From NCBI GenBank assembly GCA_050260775.1, contig JBLNCP010000008.1:35765-99764 (forward strand): DNA of 64,000 nt, in the 5' to 3' direction. The notes under the pieces were generated by a model. It ran no database searches. It saw only the letters and a list, made by a program, of their open reading frames with translations, and was not told the origin of the DNA. The position numbers and the translations under genes are program-made. This DNA comes from CALABS01 sp050260775. GTDB lineage: Bacteria; Pseudomonadota; Alphaproteobacteria; Rhodospirillales; Magnetospirillaceae. Of this stretch, positions 62,740 to 64,000 are shown piece after piece. Position 1 is the stretch's first letter, and every line of letters starts with the position of its first letter.

Positions 62740-62760
62740 GGCCCAGGCGGCTGAACGACA

Positions 62761-62790
62761 AAGGGGCCGGCCCATCGGGCCGACCCCCTT
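62761..62790 (-). terminator. Rho-independent terminator of the atp operon
   Basis: On the minus strand AAGGGGGTCGGCCC-GAT-GGGCCGGCCCCTT forms a strong GC-rich stem ending TTTGTCGTT, 22 bases past the atpC stop. Confidence 0.85.
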
Positions 62791-62811
62791 GATCGTCTAA
62801 CGGGCCACGCT

Positions 62812-63213
62812 TCAGAGCGTGACGGCATCCATGGCGGTGGCGATGGCCAGCTGGCCCTCGGCATGCGCCTTCTCGTGCTCGGTCTTGGCGTCGGCCAGGG
62901 CCTGGCGGGCGGTGCTCATGCGCGCCGCCACCATGTCCTTGGTGAGGTCGGCCACCGGGATGGCTTCCTCGGCGAGGACGGTCACCCGCTCCTCGTTGAC
63001 CTCGGCGAAGCCGCCGGCCACGAAGATCTGGTTGGTCACGCGGCCGTTGTCGTGGATGTCGATGACACCCGGACGGACGGTGGCGATCATCGGCGCGTGG
63101 AGGGCCAGGGCACCGAAGTCGCCTTCGGTCCCGGGAACCACCACCATGTCCACCGGCTGGCTGACCAGCAGCCGCGCCGGCGACACCAGCTCAAACTTGA
63201 TCTTGTCGGCCAT
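62812..63213 (-). CDS. atpC: F1 ATP synthase epsilon subunit
   Basis: A 133-residue protein: N-terminal beta sandwich (KIKFELVSPARLLVSQPVDMVVVPGTEGDFG, LHAPMIATVRPGV) and a C-terminal helical hairpin. It is the rotor and inhibitory subunit of F1. The last gene of the atp operon, 19 bases after atpD, followed by a terminator. Confidence 0.96.
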   Translation of the reverse strand: MADKIKFELVSPARLLVSQPVDMVVVPGTEGDFGALALHAPMIATVRPGVIDIHDNGRVTNQIFVAGGFAEVNEERVTVLAEEAIPVADLTKDMVAARMSTARQALADAKTEHEKAHAEGQLAIATAMDAVTL

Positions 63214-63232
63214 AAGCCGGACCTCCCTGAGC

Positions 63233-64000
63233 TTACGCCGCCTCGGCGGCGAGCTTCTTGGCCTTCTCGACGGCCTCGTCGATGCCGCCGACCATGTAGA
63301 AGGCGGCCTCCGGCAGGTGGTCGTACTCGCCGGCCACGATCGCCTTGAAGCCCTTGATGGTCTCTTCCAGCGACACCAGCTTGCCCGGCGAGCCGGTGAA
63401 GACCTCGGCCACGTGGAAGGGCTGGGACAGGAAGCGCTGGATCTTGCGGGCGCGGGCCACGACCAGCTTGTCCTCTTCCGACAGCTCGTCCATGCCCAGG
63501 ATCGCGATGATGTCCTGCAGCGACTTGTAGGTCTGCAGGACGCGCTGCACTTCACGGGCGACCGTGTAGTGGTCCTGGCCGACGACGCGGGGGTCGAGGG
63601 CGCGCGAGGTCGAGTCGAGCGGATCCACGGCCGGGTAGATGCCCAGCTCGGCGATCTGACGCGACAGCACGGTGGTGGCGTCCAGGTGGGCGAACGAGGT
63701 GGCCGGCGCGGGGTCGGTCAGGTCGTCGGCCGGCACGTAAATGGCCTGCACCGAGGTGATCGAGCCCTTCTTGGTCGACGTGATGCGCTCCTGCATGGCG
63801 CCCATGTCGGTGGCCAGCGTCGGCTGATAGCCCACCGCGGAGGGGATGCGGCCCAGGAGCGCCGACACCTCGGAGCCCGCCTGGGTGAAGCGGAAGATGT
63901 TGTCCACGAAGAACAGCACGTCCTGACCTTCCGCGTCGCGGAAGTACTCGGCGACGGTCAGGCCGGTCAGGGCCACGCGGGCGCGGGCGCCCGGGGGCTC
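63233..64000 (-). CDS. atpD: F1 ATP synthase beta subunit, C-terminal part
   Basis: The gene runs off the right edge; 255 codons are seen. Motifs: VLFFVDNIFRFTQAGSEVSALLGR (Walker B, Asp), GSITSVQAIYVPADDLTDPAPATSFAHLDA, and DELSEEDKLVVARARKIQRFLSQPF. The catalytic subunit of F1. Confidence 0.97.
   Translation of the reverse strand, partial: EPPGARARVALTGLTVAEYFRDAEGQDVLFFVDNIFRFTQAGSEVSALLGRIPSAVGYQPTLATDMGAMQERITSTKKGSITSVQAIYVPADDLTDPAPATSFAHLDATTVLSRQIAELGIYPAVDPLDSTSRALDPRVVGQDHYTVAREVQRVLQTYKSLQDIIAILGMDELSEEDKLVVARARKIQRFLSQPFHVAEVFTGSPGKLVSLEETIKGFKAIVAGEYDHLPEAAFYMVGGIDEAVEKAKKLAAEAA

Overview
The window is about 70% GC and is almost certainly chromosomal DNA of an alphaproteobacterium, most likely of the Rhodospirillaceae (Magnetospirillum/Phaeospirillum type). 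I infer this from gene content and order, since no rRNA or marker search was possible: a SAM-II riboswitch ahead of metZ, alphaproteobacterial LexA boxes (GTTC-N7-GTTC), the order gpmI-envC-ctpA-divergent polysaccharide deacetylase-rppH, and several chemoreceptor-type genes. Coding density is high. Many operons are joined by 4-base ATGA or GTGA overlaps.

Layout. 1-7.05 kb (minus): start of a truncated membrane protein, then a four-gene MoxR ATPase / DUF58 / DUF4159 / amidotransferase-like membrane operon. 7.1-10.9 kb (plus): DUF1285, a CoA-type Nudix hydrolase, the CCA-adding enzyme and a TPR-glycosyltransferase-9 protein. 10.96-11.18 kb: dodecin. 11.2-26.45 kb (minus): a phage-derived cassette in T7-like order, read right to left: two accessory genes, a small protein, portal, Bbp19-like protein, scaffold, capsid, an 89-residue protein, gp11-like and gp12-like tail proteins, tail fibre, two small/Gly-rich genes, a TerS candidate, TerL, a spanin-like protein, endolysin and holin. 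No integrase, polymerase, helicase or internal core proteins (gp13-16) were found. An oppositely oriented pair sits between scaffold and capsid: a soluble MCP-like protein and a diiron flavodiiron/ODP-like metallo-beta-lactamase protein. The cassette begins at a good promoter (TTGACT-N17-GCTAAT) followed immediately by an exact SOS box. An S24-peptidase regulator lies next to it, and a second exact SOS box drives a small, possibly leaderless ORF.

27.7-43.6 kb is mostly housekeeping: fabI, SAM-II riboswitch plus terminator and metZ, an OmpA-like lipoprotein, apaG, folE, tandem trkH paralogues, a NIT-domain chemoreceptor behind an SD-sequestering hairpin, a lipoprotein, hslO, argF-argD, an ABC-2 permease, recX, a creatininase-family enzyme and a small ORF. 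43.76-49.64 kb (plus) is a tight six-gene operon of acyl carrier protein, acyl-AMP ligase, asparagine-synthetase-like amidotransferase, NAD-synthetase-like ligase and two unknown proteins. It looks like a small specialised biosynthetic pathway. 49.64-53.35 kb (minus) is a signalling operon of receiver-PP2C phosphatase, soluble MCP-like protein, double-STAS protein and HATPase anti-sigma-type kinase. 53.5-64 kb: small ORFs, an acid-ceramidase-like Ntn hydrolase, the gpmI-envC-ctpA-deacetylase-rppH series, a diiron ferritin-like protein, and atpC with the C-terminal part of atpD, followed by a clear terminator.

Palindromic REP-like elements beginning GTCAT(C/T)CC and ending GG(A/G)TGAC recur between genes across the window, and one has been incorporated into a coding sequence. 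The strongest candidates for something undescribed are the SOS-controlled, replication-less podovirus-type particle locus with its embedded chemosensory pair, and the ACP/ligase/AsnB/NadE operon.
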